Shown here in pieces: positions 1 through 8,448 of a DNA stretch of 64,000 nucleotides. Where the stretch lies: assembly GCF_000341735.1 (NCBI RefSeq), contig NZ_KB455575.1, positions 1,515,422 through 1,579,421 on the forward strand, written 5' to 3'. Numbering within the stretch: position 1 is the first letter of the stretch; the number at the start of each line of letters is the position of its first letter. Source of the DNA: Methylotuvimicrobium buryatense 5G (GTDB lineage: Bacteria > Pseudomonadota > Gammaproteobacteria > Methylococcales > Methylomonadaceae). Made by a program: the position numbers and the translations under genes. Below the pieces are notes generated by a model that worked only from the letters and a program-made list of their open reading frames with translations, had not been told where the DNA came from and did no database searches.

Positions 1-1349
1 ACCCAGACCCGTCGGCTTGTCGCCGTAACGATTTCCATTTCCTCATCAAAAGCGATTCCTTGCGTGGCACAGAGGCCGAATACTTCGCGGATTTTATCGC
101 GCCATTCCGGCGTATAAAAGCTTATGCCTTCTTCGAGTGTCGGCGAATAACCGCTTGGTTTATCATGAATCGCTGCAACAGTATCGGACCATTTGAGCCG
201 GTTGCTGCTTAGGTCGACGCTCCAGCCGCCCATACGACCTAAGCGTTCGGCGATACGCAAAAGCGATGCATATTCTTGTAAGGACTCTTTTTGTCCCAGG
301 TAACGTTGAATAAGCAAATAATGATGGGGTAGTATCGCGGCGATCAGTGTCAGCAGTAATGTCATACCGAGTCCGGCCAATGCGATCCATAAAGGTTGAT
401 GCGACGCAGATTCCGTAGCGCATTCAGGCGGCATTGTTGCGGTCACGGTCCAGGTGTTTCCGGCCAAGGTCAAGCGGCGGCTCAGCGACCTATCGTCCAA
501 TGCCGTGTCGCTGTTCTGTGCGTAGAGTAAATGTTCGGGCGTAGTCGTGATACCGTCATGTATTTTCAGAGACAGCGATGGACACAAATTGAACTGTGGA
601 CGCGACAGCAAATTTTGCATCATGTCTTTGATACGCACGGCGGAGAACACCCAACCGATAAATTTGCGGTTGGATTCGGGCAAGTCCGCATTGCCGGACG
701 TAACCGGATTATAAACGGGCATATACAGAATATATCCGGGCTGTGCTTCGGCTGCGGGCTCATGAATGAGTATCGTTTTGGCCGTCATTGCCGCACGGCC
801 ACTGTCTCGGGCCCTATCCATTGCCATGCGGCGCGACCTTTCCGAATAGCTGTCATAACCTAGCGCTTGCCGGTTTTGTGCGTCGAACGGTTCGATATAG
901 ACAATCGGCGCATGCATGTCATTCGGCATTTCTGGCCAGACCCGATAGCCCGGTAAGCCTTCGGCCCTTACCGCTTCGATGTGCGCGTTAAGTGCGCTGC
1001 GTTCGATCAACGGCGCGAAACCGAACGCGTTGACGCCGGGAAAATAGTTTTGGATGCCGAGCCCGGTAATGAATTGCTGAAACTCCTGACGGTTTACGTG
1101 TTCGCTACTCGCGAAGAGCCCTACAATGCTACGCAAGACTTGTTCACTGTCTTCGATTTTGTCTTGAATCAGAAAGACCAATCGCTCAAATTGATGTTCG
1201 AAGTCTTGCTGGGCATTGTTTTCTTGATTGATCCGGACTTGTTGCCAATAAAGCCCGGTCAGTGTCACTCCACTAATCGCCAATAACAACGGTAATGCGA
1301 TGAAAAGCTTATAAGTTTTTCGCTGAATCGGTTTTGTCGTATTTTTCAT
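1..1349 (-). CDS. CHASE-PAS membrane sensor protein, 3' end outside window
   Basis: An open frame runs without a stop from an ATG at 1349 to the left edge (about 449 codons). A first membrane segment lies near residues 13-31. It is followed by a periplasmic CHASE-type domain (GLFASSEHVNRQEF, then YFPGVNAFGFAP), a second membrane segment near residues 325-350, and the start of a PAS-like domain (GRMGGWSVDL...LKWSD). CHASE domains sense small extracellular ligands. The output domain lies outside the window, so histidine kinase and GGDEF/EAL are both possible. The start overlaps the stop of the upstream HD-GYP regulator by 4 bases (ATGA), implying translational coupling and a shared pathway. The frame was read directly from the minus strand. 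Confidence 0.85.
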   Translation of the reverse strand, partial: MKNTTKPIQRKTYKLFIALPLLLAISGVTLTGLYWQQVRINQENNAQQDFEHQFERLVFLIQDKIEDSEQVLRSIVGLFASSEHVNRQEFQQFITGLGIQNYFPGVNAFGFAPLIERSALNAHIEAVRAEGLPGYRVWPEMPNDMHAPIVYIEPFDAQNRQALGYDSYSERSRRMAMDRARDSGRAAMTAKTILIHEPAAEAQPGYILYMPVYNPVTSGNADLPESNRKFIGWVFSAVRIKDMMQNLLSRPQFNLCPSLSLKIHDGITTTPEHLLYAQNSDTALDDRSLSRRLTLAGNTWTVTATMPPECATESASHQPLWIALAGLGMTLLLTLIAAILPHHYLLIQRYLGQKESLQEYASLLRIAERLGRMGGWSVDLSSNRLKWSDTVAAIHDKPSGYSPTLEEGISFYTPEWRDKIREVFGLCATQGIAFDEEMEIVTATSRRVW

Positions 1350-2461
1350 GTCGCTGAGATTGCCGATAACGACGCTGCGGTATCATCGTCGAATCGTTTG
1401 GCGATCTGTTTAAATGTTGTGTAACAGTGTTGAAATGCATCGATCATATCGGGGTCGAATTGACTGCCTCGACCGGCGACGATCAGGTCTCTCGCTTCAC
1501 CGAACGGCATCGGCGGTTTATAAACGCGCTTTGTCGTCAGTGCATCGAATACGTCGGCAACGGCCATGATGCGTGCAGAAAGCGGAATCGCATCGCCGCT
1601 CAATTCATCCGGATAGCCACTACCGTCCCAGCGTTCGTGATGCCAATGCGCGATTTCTTTGGCCAGCATCAGAAAATCGACATTTATCGCGACATCTTGT
1701 TCGGCTAGCTCAATGGCTGCCGCCCCTCGTTCGGCATGGGTTTTCATGATGACCCATTCGTCATCGGTCAGCGGCCCCGGTTTCAATAGGATATGGTCTG
1801 GAATTGCGACTTTACCGATGTCATGCAGCGGTGCCGAGCGAGTCAAGAGTTCGATGTAATGATCGTCTAAGATGGCATTGAAACGCGGATCTTGCTTCAG
1901 TTGTATCGCCAGTTCGCGCACATAATGTTGCGTGCGCAGAATATGATTGCCGGTCTCAGGGTCTCGGGTTTCCGCCAGATGGGCTAATGCACGAATGCTG
2001 ACTTGTTGGATCAAATCGTTTTCGAGCATGCGTTTTTTAACTTCGCTTTCGAGCCATTTGTTTTGGTCGAACAGACGATCGCGGGCGCTTTTTAAATCGA
2101 TATGCGTTTGCACTCTGGCCAAGACGACCGGCGGCATGATCGGCTTGGTAATATAATCGACCGCACCCAATTGGAAACCGTTGACTTGGTCTTCTTGGCT
2201 GTCCAAAGCGGTAATAAAGATAACCGGAATGTTTTGGGTCGAAGGCTCGGATTTGAGCGTTTGCAGAACATCGTGTCCGCTTAGGTCGGGCATCATCACG
2301 TCGAGTAAGATCAAATCGGGAACGGGTTCCGCTCGGGCCAGCATAAGACCGCGAAGACCGGAATTGGCGACCCGCACGCTGTAATCGGGCTTTAGAATTT
2401 CGCTGATCAGCGCCAGGTTGGAGGGTTCGTCGTCTACGATAAGAACAGTCGGTTGAGTCAT
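1346..2461 (-). CDS. Two-component response regulator with HD-GYP c-di-GMP phosphodiesterase domain (RpfG-like)
   Basis: The N-terminal receiver (about residues 1-125) has VLIVDDE and the phospho-acceptor aspartate in LILLDVMMPD. A linker leads to an HD-GYP domain with HDIGKVAIPD and HHERWDGSGYP, the metal-binding and signature motifs of c-di-GMP phosphodiesterases. I chose the ATG at 2461, directly before TQPTVLIVDDE. An upstream in-frame ATG at 2566 would add 35 residues, many of them encoded by dispersed-repeat DNA, with no family similarity. The downstream CHASE sensor overlaps it by 4 bases, so the two are probably an operon that couples an extracellular signal to c-di-GMP breakdown. Confidence 0.93.
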   Translation of the reverse strand: MTQPTVLIVDDEPSNLALISEILKPDYSVRVANSGLRGLMLARAEPVPDLILLDVMMPDLSGHDVLQTLKSEPSTQNIPVIFITALDSQEDQVNGFQLGAVDYITKPIMPPVVLARVQTHIDLKSARDRLFDQNKWLESEVKKRMLENDLIQQVSIRALAHLAETRDPETGNHILRTQHYVRELAIQLKQDPRFNAILDDHYIELLTRSAPLHDIGKVAIPDHILLKPGPLTDDEWVIMKTHAERGAAAIELAEQDVAINVDFLMLAKEIAHWHHERWDGSGYPDELSGDAIPLSARIMAVADVFDALTTKRVYKPPMPFGEARDLIVAGRGSQFDPDMIDAFQHCYTTFKQIAKRFDDDTAASLSAISAT

Positions 2462-2516
2462 AATCTTCGAGTAAAATGCCGAGAGCTGATGGATATCATC
2501 GAACTCACTACTTTTG

Positions 2517-2740
2517 TAATTATTTACATCCCACCTATCGTTCCCACGCTCCAGCGTCACTGCCATTAAGTTAAGGATTTTTCCGTTCGCCCTGAGCCTG
2601 TCGAAGGGTGAATGGAAAAATCCTGGGTCGATAAGTTAAGCCGTCCATGGTTCGACAGGCTCACCACGAACGGCTTAACTTAATGGCAGTGAGGCAGAGC
2701 GTAGGAACGATAATTGCCGGGGGTCTGAATAGTTGCCTTT
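2517..2740. repeat. Compound palindromic repeat: family F interrupted by inverted-repeat element K
   Basis: The outer parts match the 29513-29593 repeat (CTATCGTTCCCACGC... and ...GAACGATA...). The inner part, 2558-2691, is bounded by perfect 18-bp inverted repeats CACTGCCATTAAGTTAAG (2558-2575 and complement 2674-2691). Inside that are REP-like arms of the TTCGACAGGCTCA type. The arrangement looks like one repeat sitting inside another. No clear target duplication was seen for K. Confidence 0.7.
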
Positions 2741-2823
2741 TATGGATTAAAGAATAACATACCTTCGAATGATTACTTAGCGCATATGATCCAAAGGACT
2801 TACAACGTTTCTTATAGCTTGGG

Positions 2824-2983
2824 TTATACCCGTGTAGATCAAAATTCGCCGCCTGGGTGTCCGCTAGAGGACGCCGTGAATACGTCCATATAGTCTCTAT
2901 GCCAGCTCCATGCTGCCAAAGCCTTTGCGAACGCCCCGACGCCTCCATAAGCTAATGCCGAAATTTGAAGTGCGATAGGTATA
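2824..2983 (+). repeat. Dispersed structured repeat, family A copy A1
   Basis: Family A is a repeat of about 160 bp with imperfect terminal inverted repeats. One end reads TATACCTTTCGCACTTCAAA and the other, inverted, TATACCCATCGTAGATCAAA. Inside is a core near GGACGCCGTGAATACGTCC and a hairpin GCCAGC-TCCAT-GCTGGC. Strand here gives the direction in which the core reads. Ends are usually TA|TACC...GGTA|TA, compatible with a TA target site. In A1 the core reads ACGCCGTGAATACGTCC followed by ATATAGTCT. Confidence 0.85.
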
Positions 2984-3040
2984 AAATTACGGCAACCCCT
3001 AAACTATCGGCCTTGCTGGAGCCGAAAGGCTACATAACTA

Positions 3041-3205
3041 CAGCAATTCCCAGTTTGAGCAGTATCGCCGATTTTAGGGTGTGGGGTATGCCTGTCGAGG
3101 AACGCCGTAAACCCATCCATGGGGGCTTGGCGGCAGCTCCCTGCTGCCGACATCCTCGCCAAGCATACCCCACACCCTTTTTGATCTCCAAATTGGGAAT
3201 TGCTG
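3041..3205 (+). mobile_element. MITE-like element, family B copy B1, with 9-bp target duplication
   Basis: It is a 165-bp element with terminal inverted repeats CAGCAATTCCCA...TGGGAATTGCTG. An inner inverted pair AGGGTGTGGGGTATGC...GCATACCCCACACCCT surrounds a hairpin GGCGGCAG-CTCCC-TGCTGCC. It is flanked by the perfect 9-bp direct repeat ACATAACTA (3032-3040 and 3206-3214). It has no coding capacity for a transposase, so it must be mobilised in trans. Confidence 0.9.
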
Positions 3206-3369
3206 ACATAACTACTACAATTGCAGTTATGACTTGAATCCAATAAGTGATTTTAATGCGTTTGTTCCTGTTTGAACTTTAGCTGAACGGGACAATTCCA
3301 ACCAATGCCGTTTATAATTCATTCGACTTCTCGGATTTATCGCCGCTGACCGCTATTTTTTAAAAACCG

Positions 3370-4311
3370 ATGAAAACCATCCTCGTGACCGGCGCCACCG
3401 GACAAATCGGCTCGGAATTGACGCCAGCTCTCAGACAGCGATACGGCAATGATTCCGTTATTGCCGCCGGCCACCGCAAAAAAACCGATGCCGAGATATC
3501 GAACGCAGGCCCCTATTGCCGGCTGGACATTGAAGACGTCGCGGCGTTGGCCCGAATTGTCGAGGACTATCGCATCGATACGATCATTCACCTCGCTTCG
3601 TTATTGTCCGCAGTTGCCGAAACGGACCCGCAAAGAGCATGGTCGGTCAATATCGATGGCTTGTTCAATGTTTTGGAAATCGCACGCCAACACGCTTGCT
3701 CGGTATTTTTCCCCAGTTCGATAGGCGCCTTCGGCCCTAACACGCCGGCTTTCGATACGCCCCAGGATACGATTCAACGACCCAATACGCTGTACGGCAT
3801 CGGCAAGGTAACCGGCGAATTACTGTGCGATTATTATCACAAGCGCTATAACCTTGACACTCGGGGGCTTAGATTTCCGGGATTGATTTCCTATAAAACA
3901 CCGCCCGGCGGCGGCACGACCGATTACGCGATCGAAATATTCAACGCTGCCGCTCGATGGCAACACTACACATGCTATCTAAAACCCGATACGCAACTGG
4001 ATATGATGTACATGCCGGATGCGATCGATGCGTTTTTGCAGTTAATGACAGCCGATCCCAAACGCTTGATCCACCGCAATGCCTACAATGTGACCGCGAT
4101 GAGTTTCACTCCCGAGCAACTGGCCGCAGAAATTCGCCGGCATATCCCTAATTTCAAAATAAGTTATAAAATCGACCCGCTTAGACAAGCCATCGCCGAC
4201 TCTTGGCCGCGCCACATGGATGATAGCGCCGCCCGGCAAGAATGGGGTTGGCAAGCGCGATACGACCTAGCAACGATGGTCGAAGACATGCTAGAGCACA
4301 TAGCCGAATAA
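3370..4311 (+). CDS. tdh: L-threonine 3-dehydrogenase, SDR/epimerase type
   Basis: This is a 313-residue extended short-chain dehydrogenase with the NAD-binding motif GATGQIG at residues 8-14 and the catalytic YGIGK. It also carries the family blocks SYKTPPGGGTTDYAIEIF, MMYMPDAIDA and AMSFTPEQLA. These are typical of the epimerase-like threonine dehydrogenases that oxidise L-threonine to 2-amino-3-ketobutyrate, rather than sugar epimerases. The next gene on the same strand is a glycine C-acetyltransferase, which takes that unstable product to glycine and acetyl-CoA, so the pair makes a complete threonine degradation pathway. No strong Shine-Dalgarno precedes the ATG. The start is fixed by the Rossmann strand beginning at residue 3. 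Confidence 0.9.
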   Translation: MKTILVTGATGQIGSELTPALRQRYGNDSVIAAGHRKKTDAEISNAGPYCRLDIEDVAALARIVEDYRIDTIIHLASLLSAVAETDPQRAWSVNIDGLFNVLEIARQHACSVFFPSSIGAFGPNTPAFDTPQDTIQRPNTLYGIGKVTGELLCDYYHKRYNLDTRGLRFPGLISYKTPPGGGTTDYAIEIFNAAARWQHYTCYLKPDTQLDMMYMPDAIDAFLQLMTADPKRLIHRNAYNVTAMSFTPEQLAAEIRRHIPNFKISYKIDPLRQAIADSWPRHMDDSAARQEWGWQARYDLATMVEDMLEHIAE

Positions 4312-4342
4312 ACCGATAATGCCCTTTCAATAAACCAAACCC

Positions 4343-4440
4343 CTACTCACTACTCACTACTCACTACTCACTATTCACTATTCACTACTTACTGCTTACC
4401 GCTTACTGCTTACTGCTTACTGCTAACCGCTAACCGCTAA
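4343..4440 (+). repeat. Heptanucleotide tandem array, 14 units
   Basis: Fourteen consecutive 7-bp units are present: four CTACTCA, two CTATTCA, one CTACTTA, then CTGCTTA/CCGCTTA units and finally CTGCTAA/CCGCTAA. The drift from the first to the last type is graded, as expected from slipped-strand expansion followed by mutation. The array ends directly before the AAAGAGG ribosome-binding site of kbl and contains no gene. Confidence 0.95.
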
Positions 4441-4451
4441 AAGAGGTCATC

Positions 4452-5675
4452 ATGACACTTGCCAAACTCGACGCACAGTTAAGGGACCGACTCTCCGCGA
4501 TGCAAGACAAAGGTATCGCAAAAGGCAAGGAAAAAATCATCACCGGCTTCAAACCTGCCGAAAACGGCCTCGGCCCCAGGGTATTGCTTCAGAATTACCC
4601 GGATCGGACATTTTTGAGAATGAATGCCAATGCCTACCTGGGTCTATCGAGCCATCCCGCTGTCATTGCCGCCGAATCCAAAGCCGCCGAAACCTTCGGA
4701 GCGGGTCCCGGCGCGGTGAGGTTTATCAGCGGCACCTATCAACCTCATATCGATTTGGAAAACCGCCTGGCTGAATTTCACGATCGTCACTCGGCCATGC
4801 TATTCAGCGCGGCCTATGCGGCCATGATCGGCATCTTACCGGCGTTGATCGATGAAGACACGTTAGTCGTCAGCGATGCACTCAATCATAACTGCATTAT
4901 CAATGCGATTCGTTTGGCAAAAACGGCGCGAAAAGCCGTCTTTCCGCATCTGGACCTGAGCGAACTGGAACGCATACTGATCGATAACAAAGGCCAAGCG
5001 GAACGAGTCATCATCGTCACCGACGGCGTCTTCAGTATGCGCGGCGACCATGCGCCGCTGGATAAAATCGACGCGATACGCAGAAAACATGAAGCCGATT
5101 ACGCACAAGGAATTTTGACGGTCGTCGACGATTCGCACGGCATCGGCGCGCTCGGATCGTCCGGGCGCGGCACCGAGGAAATCACTGCAAGCCGAGCGGA
5201 CATTTTGATTGCGACACTCGGCAAAGCGCTCGGCGTCAACGGCGGATATGTGGTGTCCAGCCGGACCGTAATCGACTATTTAAGGGAAACATCGGCGAGT
5301 TATATTTATTCCAATCCGATTACCCCTCCGGAAGCGGGGGCAGCTTTGGCCGCATTGAATATACTGGACAGCGCCGAAGGCAAAGGCCTGCTGAACCATA
5401 TCCGAATGCTGGCCTTCAAACTCAGAAGCGGATTAACTCAATTGGGATTCGAAACCTTACCCGGCGAACATCCGATCGTGCCGATCATGATTAGGAATAC
5501 CGATAAAACCGGGGCCTTAGTGCAACATTGCTTCGAGCACGACATATTGGTTACCGGCTTGAATTACCCGATTGTCGCGAAAGGCGAACAAGAAATCCGG
5601 CTACAGATTTCAGCGGCTCACACTGAACAAGACATCGATTATTTTTTGGATGTTCTAAGCCAATTTAAACATTAA
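4452..5675 (+). CDS. kbl: Glycine C-acetyltransferase (2-amino-3-ketobutyrate CoA ligase) family, PLP enzyme
   Basis: This 407-residue member of the alpha-oxoamine synthase family has the PLP lysine in ATLGKALGVNGGY. It also has the cofactor aspartate/histidine in VVDDSHGIGALG, and GPGAVRFISGTYQPH near the N-terminus. The expected reaction is 2-amino-3-ketobutyrate + CoA to glycine + acetyl-CoA. Family relatives include BioF, serine palmitoyltransferase and HemA. The adjacent tdh favours the threonine route, though this protein is somewhat divergent at its N-terminus. The ATG at 4452 follows AGAGG by 5 bases. It is separated from tdh by 140 bases that hold the heptamer array. Confidence 0.85.
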   Translation: MTLAKLDAQLRDRLSAMQDKGIAKGKEKIITGFKPAENGLGPRVLLQNYPDRTFLRMNANAYLGLSSHPAVIAAESKAAETFGAGPGAVRFISGTYQPHIDLENRLAEFHDRHSAMLFSAAYAAMIGILPALIDEDTLVVSDALNHNCIINAIRLAKTARKAVFPHLDLSELERILIDNKGQAERVIIVTDGVFSMRGDHAPLDKIDAIRRKHEADYAQGILTVVDDSHGIGALGSSGRGTEEITASRADILIATLGKALGVNGGYVVSSRTVIDYLRETSASYIYSNPITPPEAGAALAALNILDSAEGKGLLNHIRMLAFKLRSGLTQLGFETLPGEHPIVPIMIRNTDKTGALVQHCFEHDILVTGLNYPIVAKGEQEIRLQISAAHTEQDIDYFLDVLSQFKH

Positions 5676-5891
5676 TCTAATAAAAGCATTTCACCATGAA
5701 GACCATGAAGAATAATAATTTAATTCAAAAACTTATTATTCATATGTAAATCATTTTTGCTCTCCTACTTCTTTTGGATTGACAAATCGTCTAAGAAAAA
5801 AAGGTATAGGATGTGTCTATCGAAGAAGTAATTTTTAACCAAAGGCTATGTAGGTACTTCCATGTACCCGGTCTGAACGTTTACGAGGTTT

Positions 5892-6257
5892 CTAATTTTT
5901 TTTCTCTTTTTTGATGATGACTTTATCGTCGATGACCAAGTCGGAAATACCACCGAGCTCTAAGCGCAAGGTGCAAGAAGCGTTTTTGAATGCATCGGTT
6001 TCACCTTGATAGTTATAAGTTACGTATGACTCCTTGTCGCTTTTCGTTTCGGATGGAAAAAACACCTGCTCGCCGGTTTCTTTCATAATTGCGGCAGGGC
6101 ATTTTTTAGATGCCATTTCCTGCATCGCGACATAAGTTCTAATCATTGCCGCCGACTCTTTTTCCTCGATGGATTCTTGTTTGCTGACACCCACGACAAT
6201 AAATCCGACGACAAAAACGCCGATAACCGCAATTACAATTTTAGTTGTTTCAGTCAT
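5892..6257 (-). CDS. Small single-pass membrane or exported protein, unknown function
   Basis: The protein has 121 residues: one hydrophobic segment (IVIAVIGVFVVGFIVVGV, residues 7-24), then a soluble region with two cysteines (KKCPAA and NASCTL) and a lysine-rich tail. It begins at an ATG preceded by AGAGGGTGCT, a good ribosome-binding site. No family is recognised. The membrane helix and a probable disulfide suggest a membrane-anchored periplasmic protein. The stretch between kbl and this gene (5676-5891) shows no further gene. Confidence 0.7.
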   Translation of the reverse strand: MTETTKIVIAVIGVFVVGFIVVGVSKQESIEEKESAAMIRTYVAMQEMASKKCPAAIMKETGEQVFFPSETKSDKESYVTYNYQGETDAFKNASCTLRLELGGISDLVIDDKVIIKKEKKN

Positions 6258-6378
6258 AGCACCCTCTAGGTTGTTTATTTTTATAAGTATGATACCGAAG
6301 ACATTTCAAAACATTCGGCAATACCCCATGAATTCTATGCCAATACGCTTATCTCGGCAATGCTTCGCTTAGAGCCGT

Positions 6379-6915
6379 TTAAAACTCAACTCCCTGCTCT
6401 GCCTTGATACCCTGGGTATACGCATGCTTAACCAGCGTCATATGGGTCACAGTATCGGCGACTTCAATGACCTCCGGCGCGGCATTGCGCCCGGTCAGCA
6501 CTAAATGCATCCAGGACGGCTTCTCATTTTTAATGAACTCGGCGATTTCTTGTCCGGTGATCCATTCATAACCGCAGCAATAGTTGATTTCATCGAGCAA
6601 TACGAAATCATAGGCTTCAGACTTAATTTTTTCCTTACTGAACTCCCAAATCGAGCGACTGGTTTTAATATCCTGCTCGGGATTTTTGGTATCCCAAGTA
6701 AAACCGTCGCCCAAAGCATGCCATTCGATATTGTCGAAACGTTCCGCGGCTTTGTGTTCGCCCGTTTGCCATTGACCTTTAATGTACTGAATCACGCAAA
6801 CCTTCATGCCCCAGCCGGCGGCGCGAAATACCATACCCAACGCGCTCGAAGATTTGCCCTTCCCTTCGCCGGTATTGACCAACACCAAGCCACGCCGCTT
6901 ATCTCTCGCTTTCAT
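6379..6915 (-). CDS. cobO: Cob(I)yrinic acid a,c-diamide adenosyltransferase
   Basis: This P-loop protein of the CobO/BtuR/CobA type transfers the adenosyl group of ATP to the cobalt of corrinoids, in coenzyme B12 synthesis or salvage. It shows RGLVLVNTGEGKGKSSSALG (P-loop at residues 16-23), VCVIQYIKGQW, and FVLLDEINYCCGY as the Walker B region. LVLTGRNAAPEVIEVADTVT lies near the C-terminus. I took the ATG at 6915 because GGAGATTGG lies directly upstream; an upstream in-frame codon at 6939 would add 8 residues and lacks such a site. It is a stand-alone gene with no other cobalamin genes nearby. Confidence 0.92.
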   Translation of the reverse strand: MKARDKRRGLVLVNTGEGKGKSSSALGMVFRAAGWGMKVCVIQYIKGQWQTGEHKAAERFDNIEWHALGDGFTWDTKNPEQDIKTSRSIWEFSKEKIKSEAYDFVLLDEINYCCGYEWITGQEIAEFIKNEKPSWMHLVLTGRNAAPEVIEVADTVTHMTLVKHAYTQGIKAEQGVEF

Positions 6916-7088
6916 CCAATCTCCTTTACAAGTTATCAAATGTCGAGCAGAGTAACACCTTCATTCGTGAACGCAAGTTTTACCGAGCCTTCAACATCGA
7001 CACTATGACTTCGCTTCATAAAGATCCTTTACCGTTTAAAATCGACACCATGTCAATCGAAATTTCAACTTACAGAATGTGTCAATCT

Positions 7089-7290
7089 TTTATCCTAGAA
7101 AGAGCAGTTGGCATATGTTGTAGACCGTTCATGCTGAGTAAAGTCGAAGCATGAAGGGTCTACAACACTTTCACCGACCTGGTGAATCCTCAAACTCCCG
7201 TTCACCCTTCGACAGGGCTCTCCTGAGCGAAGCAGAAGGGCTCAGGGCGAACGGGAGTTTGAGGCTCTCAACTGATCTTTTTAGGTTTAT
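7089..7290 (+). repeat. Dispersed inverted-repeat element, family E copy E1
   Basis: It contains REP-like arms (GTTGTAGACCGTTC / GGGTCTACAACAC and CAAACTCCCGTTC / GAACGGGAGTTTG). It ends in AACTGATCTTTTTAGGTTTAT, 4 bases before the hydrolase start codon. A longer copy in the opposite orientation lies at 56130-56357, and a short fragment at about 60590-60660. Confidence 0.8.
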
Positions 7291-7294
7291 AGCG

Positions 7295-8251
7295 ATGTTA
7301 ATTGTATTGAGTTGCTGCGGATGCTCCGGCCTATTGTTCTATCCGAATGAACGGCACGTTCTCAAGCCCGTATCGCTGGGTCTTCACTATCGAGACGTCT
7401 ATCTGAAGACTCCGGATGATCTCACGATTCACGGCTGGTTTTTACCGGCGCAGGGCGAACTCAAAGGCAGCGTTTATTTCTTGCACGGCAATGCGCAAAA
7501 TATCAGCACGCACATTCATAACGTCAAATGGCTACCGGAACAGGGCTATCAGGTTTTGTTAATCGATTACCGCGGTTTCGGGCATTCCGAAGGCCAACCG
7601 AACCTGCCAGATATTTTTCTCGATATCGAAACAGGATTCGATTGGCTGATCGCAAAGTCCGAATCGAAACCGCTATTTCTTTTGGGCCAAAGCCTCGGCG
7701 CCAGTCTCGGCATCTACTTTGCCGCCCGGAACCCATCTGCCCGGCAACATCTAGACGGCATCGTTAGCGATGCGGCCTTCACCGGCTATTTTCAAATTGC
7801 CCGCGATGCCGCTGCCAACCATTGGCTAACCTGGCCATTTCAATACCTGTTTGCCTGGTCGTTAAACTACCCCTATAACCCTATCGAAGTCGTCGAACAT
7901 CTCACACCGATTCCATTGCTGTTTTTTCATAGCGCCGACGACAGAATCATTCCATTCGACCACGGCAGGCAACTTTATCGAACCGCCAAGCCACCTAAAC
8001 GATTCCACCCAACTCAAGGCGGTCATATACAGACTTTTAGATTTCGTCAAAACAGGGAAGTCCTCCTAGATTTTTTTGCTACGATAAGCGCCAAAAACCA
8101 ATCGATTATACCCATCGCACTTCAAATTTCGGCATTGACGCATGGATGTGCCGGGTGTTCGGTCGATTTTTGCTCCTCGGCAATTGCTGAGTTACATGGA
8201 TGTAATGAATGCAGAAAATGCAGGAGCATTTTTCTGCCCTGCATCGCCTAA
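7295..8251 (+). CDS. Alpha/beta hydrolase, predicted lipoprotein (YfhR/BEM46-like)
   Basis: From the ATG at 7295 the protein starts with a short signal and a lipobox-like LSCCGCSG, then a BEM46-type hydrolase. The oxyanion region is VYFLHGNAQN, the nucleophile elbow is GQSLGASLG, the acid is in HSADDRI and the histidine in QGGHIQTF. The predicted role is a membrane-anchored serine esterase or thioesterase; the substrate is unknown. Upstream in-frame codons from 7151 lie in repeat E1 and are not part of the gene. The C-terminus is odd: after FFATISAKNQS the frame enters family A copy A2 at 8107 and continues about 48 codons to a stop inside it. The native stop has therefore probably been lost. 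Confidence 0.85.
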   Translation: MLIVLSCCGCSGLLFYPNERHVLKPVSLGLHYRDVYLKTPDDLTIHGWFLPAQGELKGSVYFLHGNAQNISTHIHNVKWLPEQGYQVLLIDYRGFGHSEGQPNLPDIFLDIETGFDWLIAKSESKPLFLLGQSLGASLGIYFAARNPSARQHLDGIVSDAAFTGYFQIARDAAANHWLTWPFQYLFAWSLNYPYNPIEVVEHLTPIPLLFFHSADDRIIPFDHGRQLYRTAKPPKRFHPTQGGHIQTFRFRQNREVLLDFFATISAKNQSIIPIALQISALTHGCAGCSVDFCSSAIAELHGCNECRKCRSIFLPCIA

Positions 8252-8401
8252 AGCGCCTACTGTTGGTGCCCTAATACACGCCATCCATGGCGCTCGCAAA
8301 GGCTTTGACAGCAGGGATGCTGTCACAGAGCCTACATGGACGTATTCACGGCGTCCTTTGACGGACACTCCGGCGCCGAAATTTGACCTGCAAAGGGTAT
8401 A
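8107..8401 (-). repeat. Family A copy A2, long form with internal cassettes
   Basis: This copy has standard family A ends but is about 295 bp because extra modules lie between the left arm and the core: TTACATGGATGTAATGAATG, then GCAGAAAATGCAGGAGC, and ACGCCATCCATGGCG. It carries the stop codon of the hydrolase reading in from the left. Confidence 0.85.
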
Positions 8402-8448
8402 ACGCAACACCACGCGGATCGAAATAAATTTTTTATCGATAGGATTGC

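Noticed and set aside
5786-5820. Promoter with TTGACA and TATAGG
   Set aside because: The spacing between the two boxes is about 20 bases, and no gene starts downstream on that strand.
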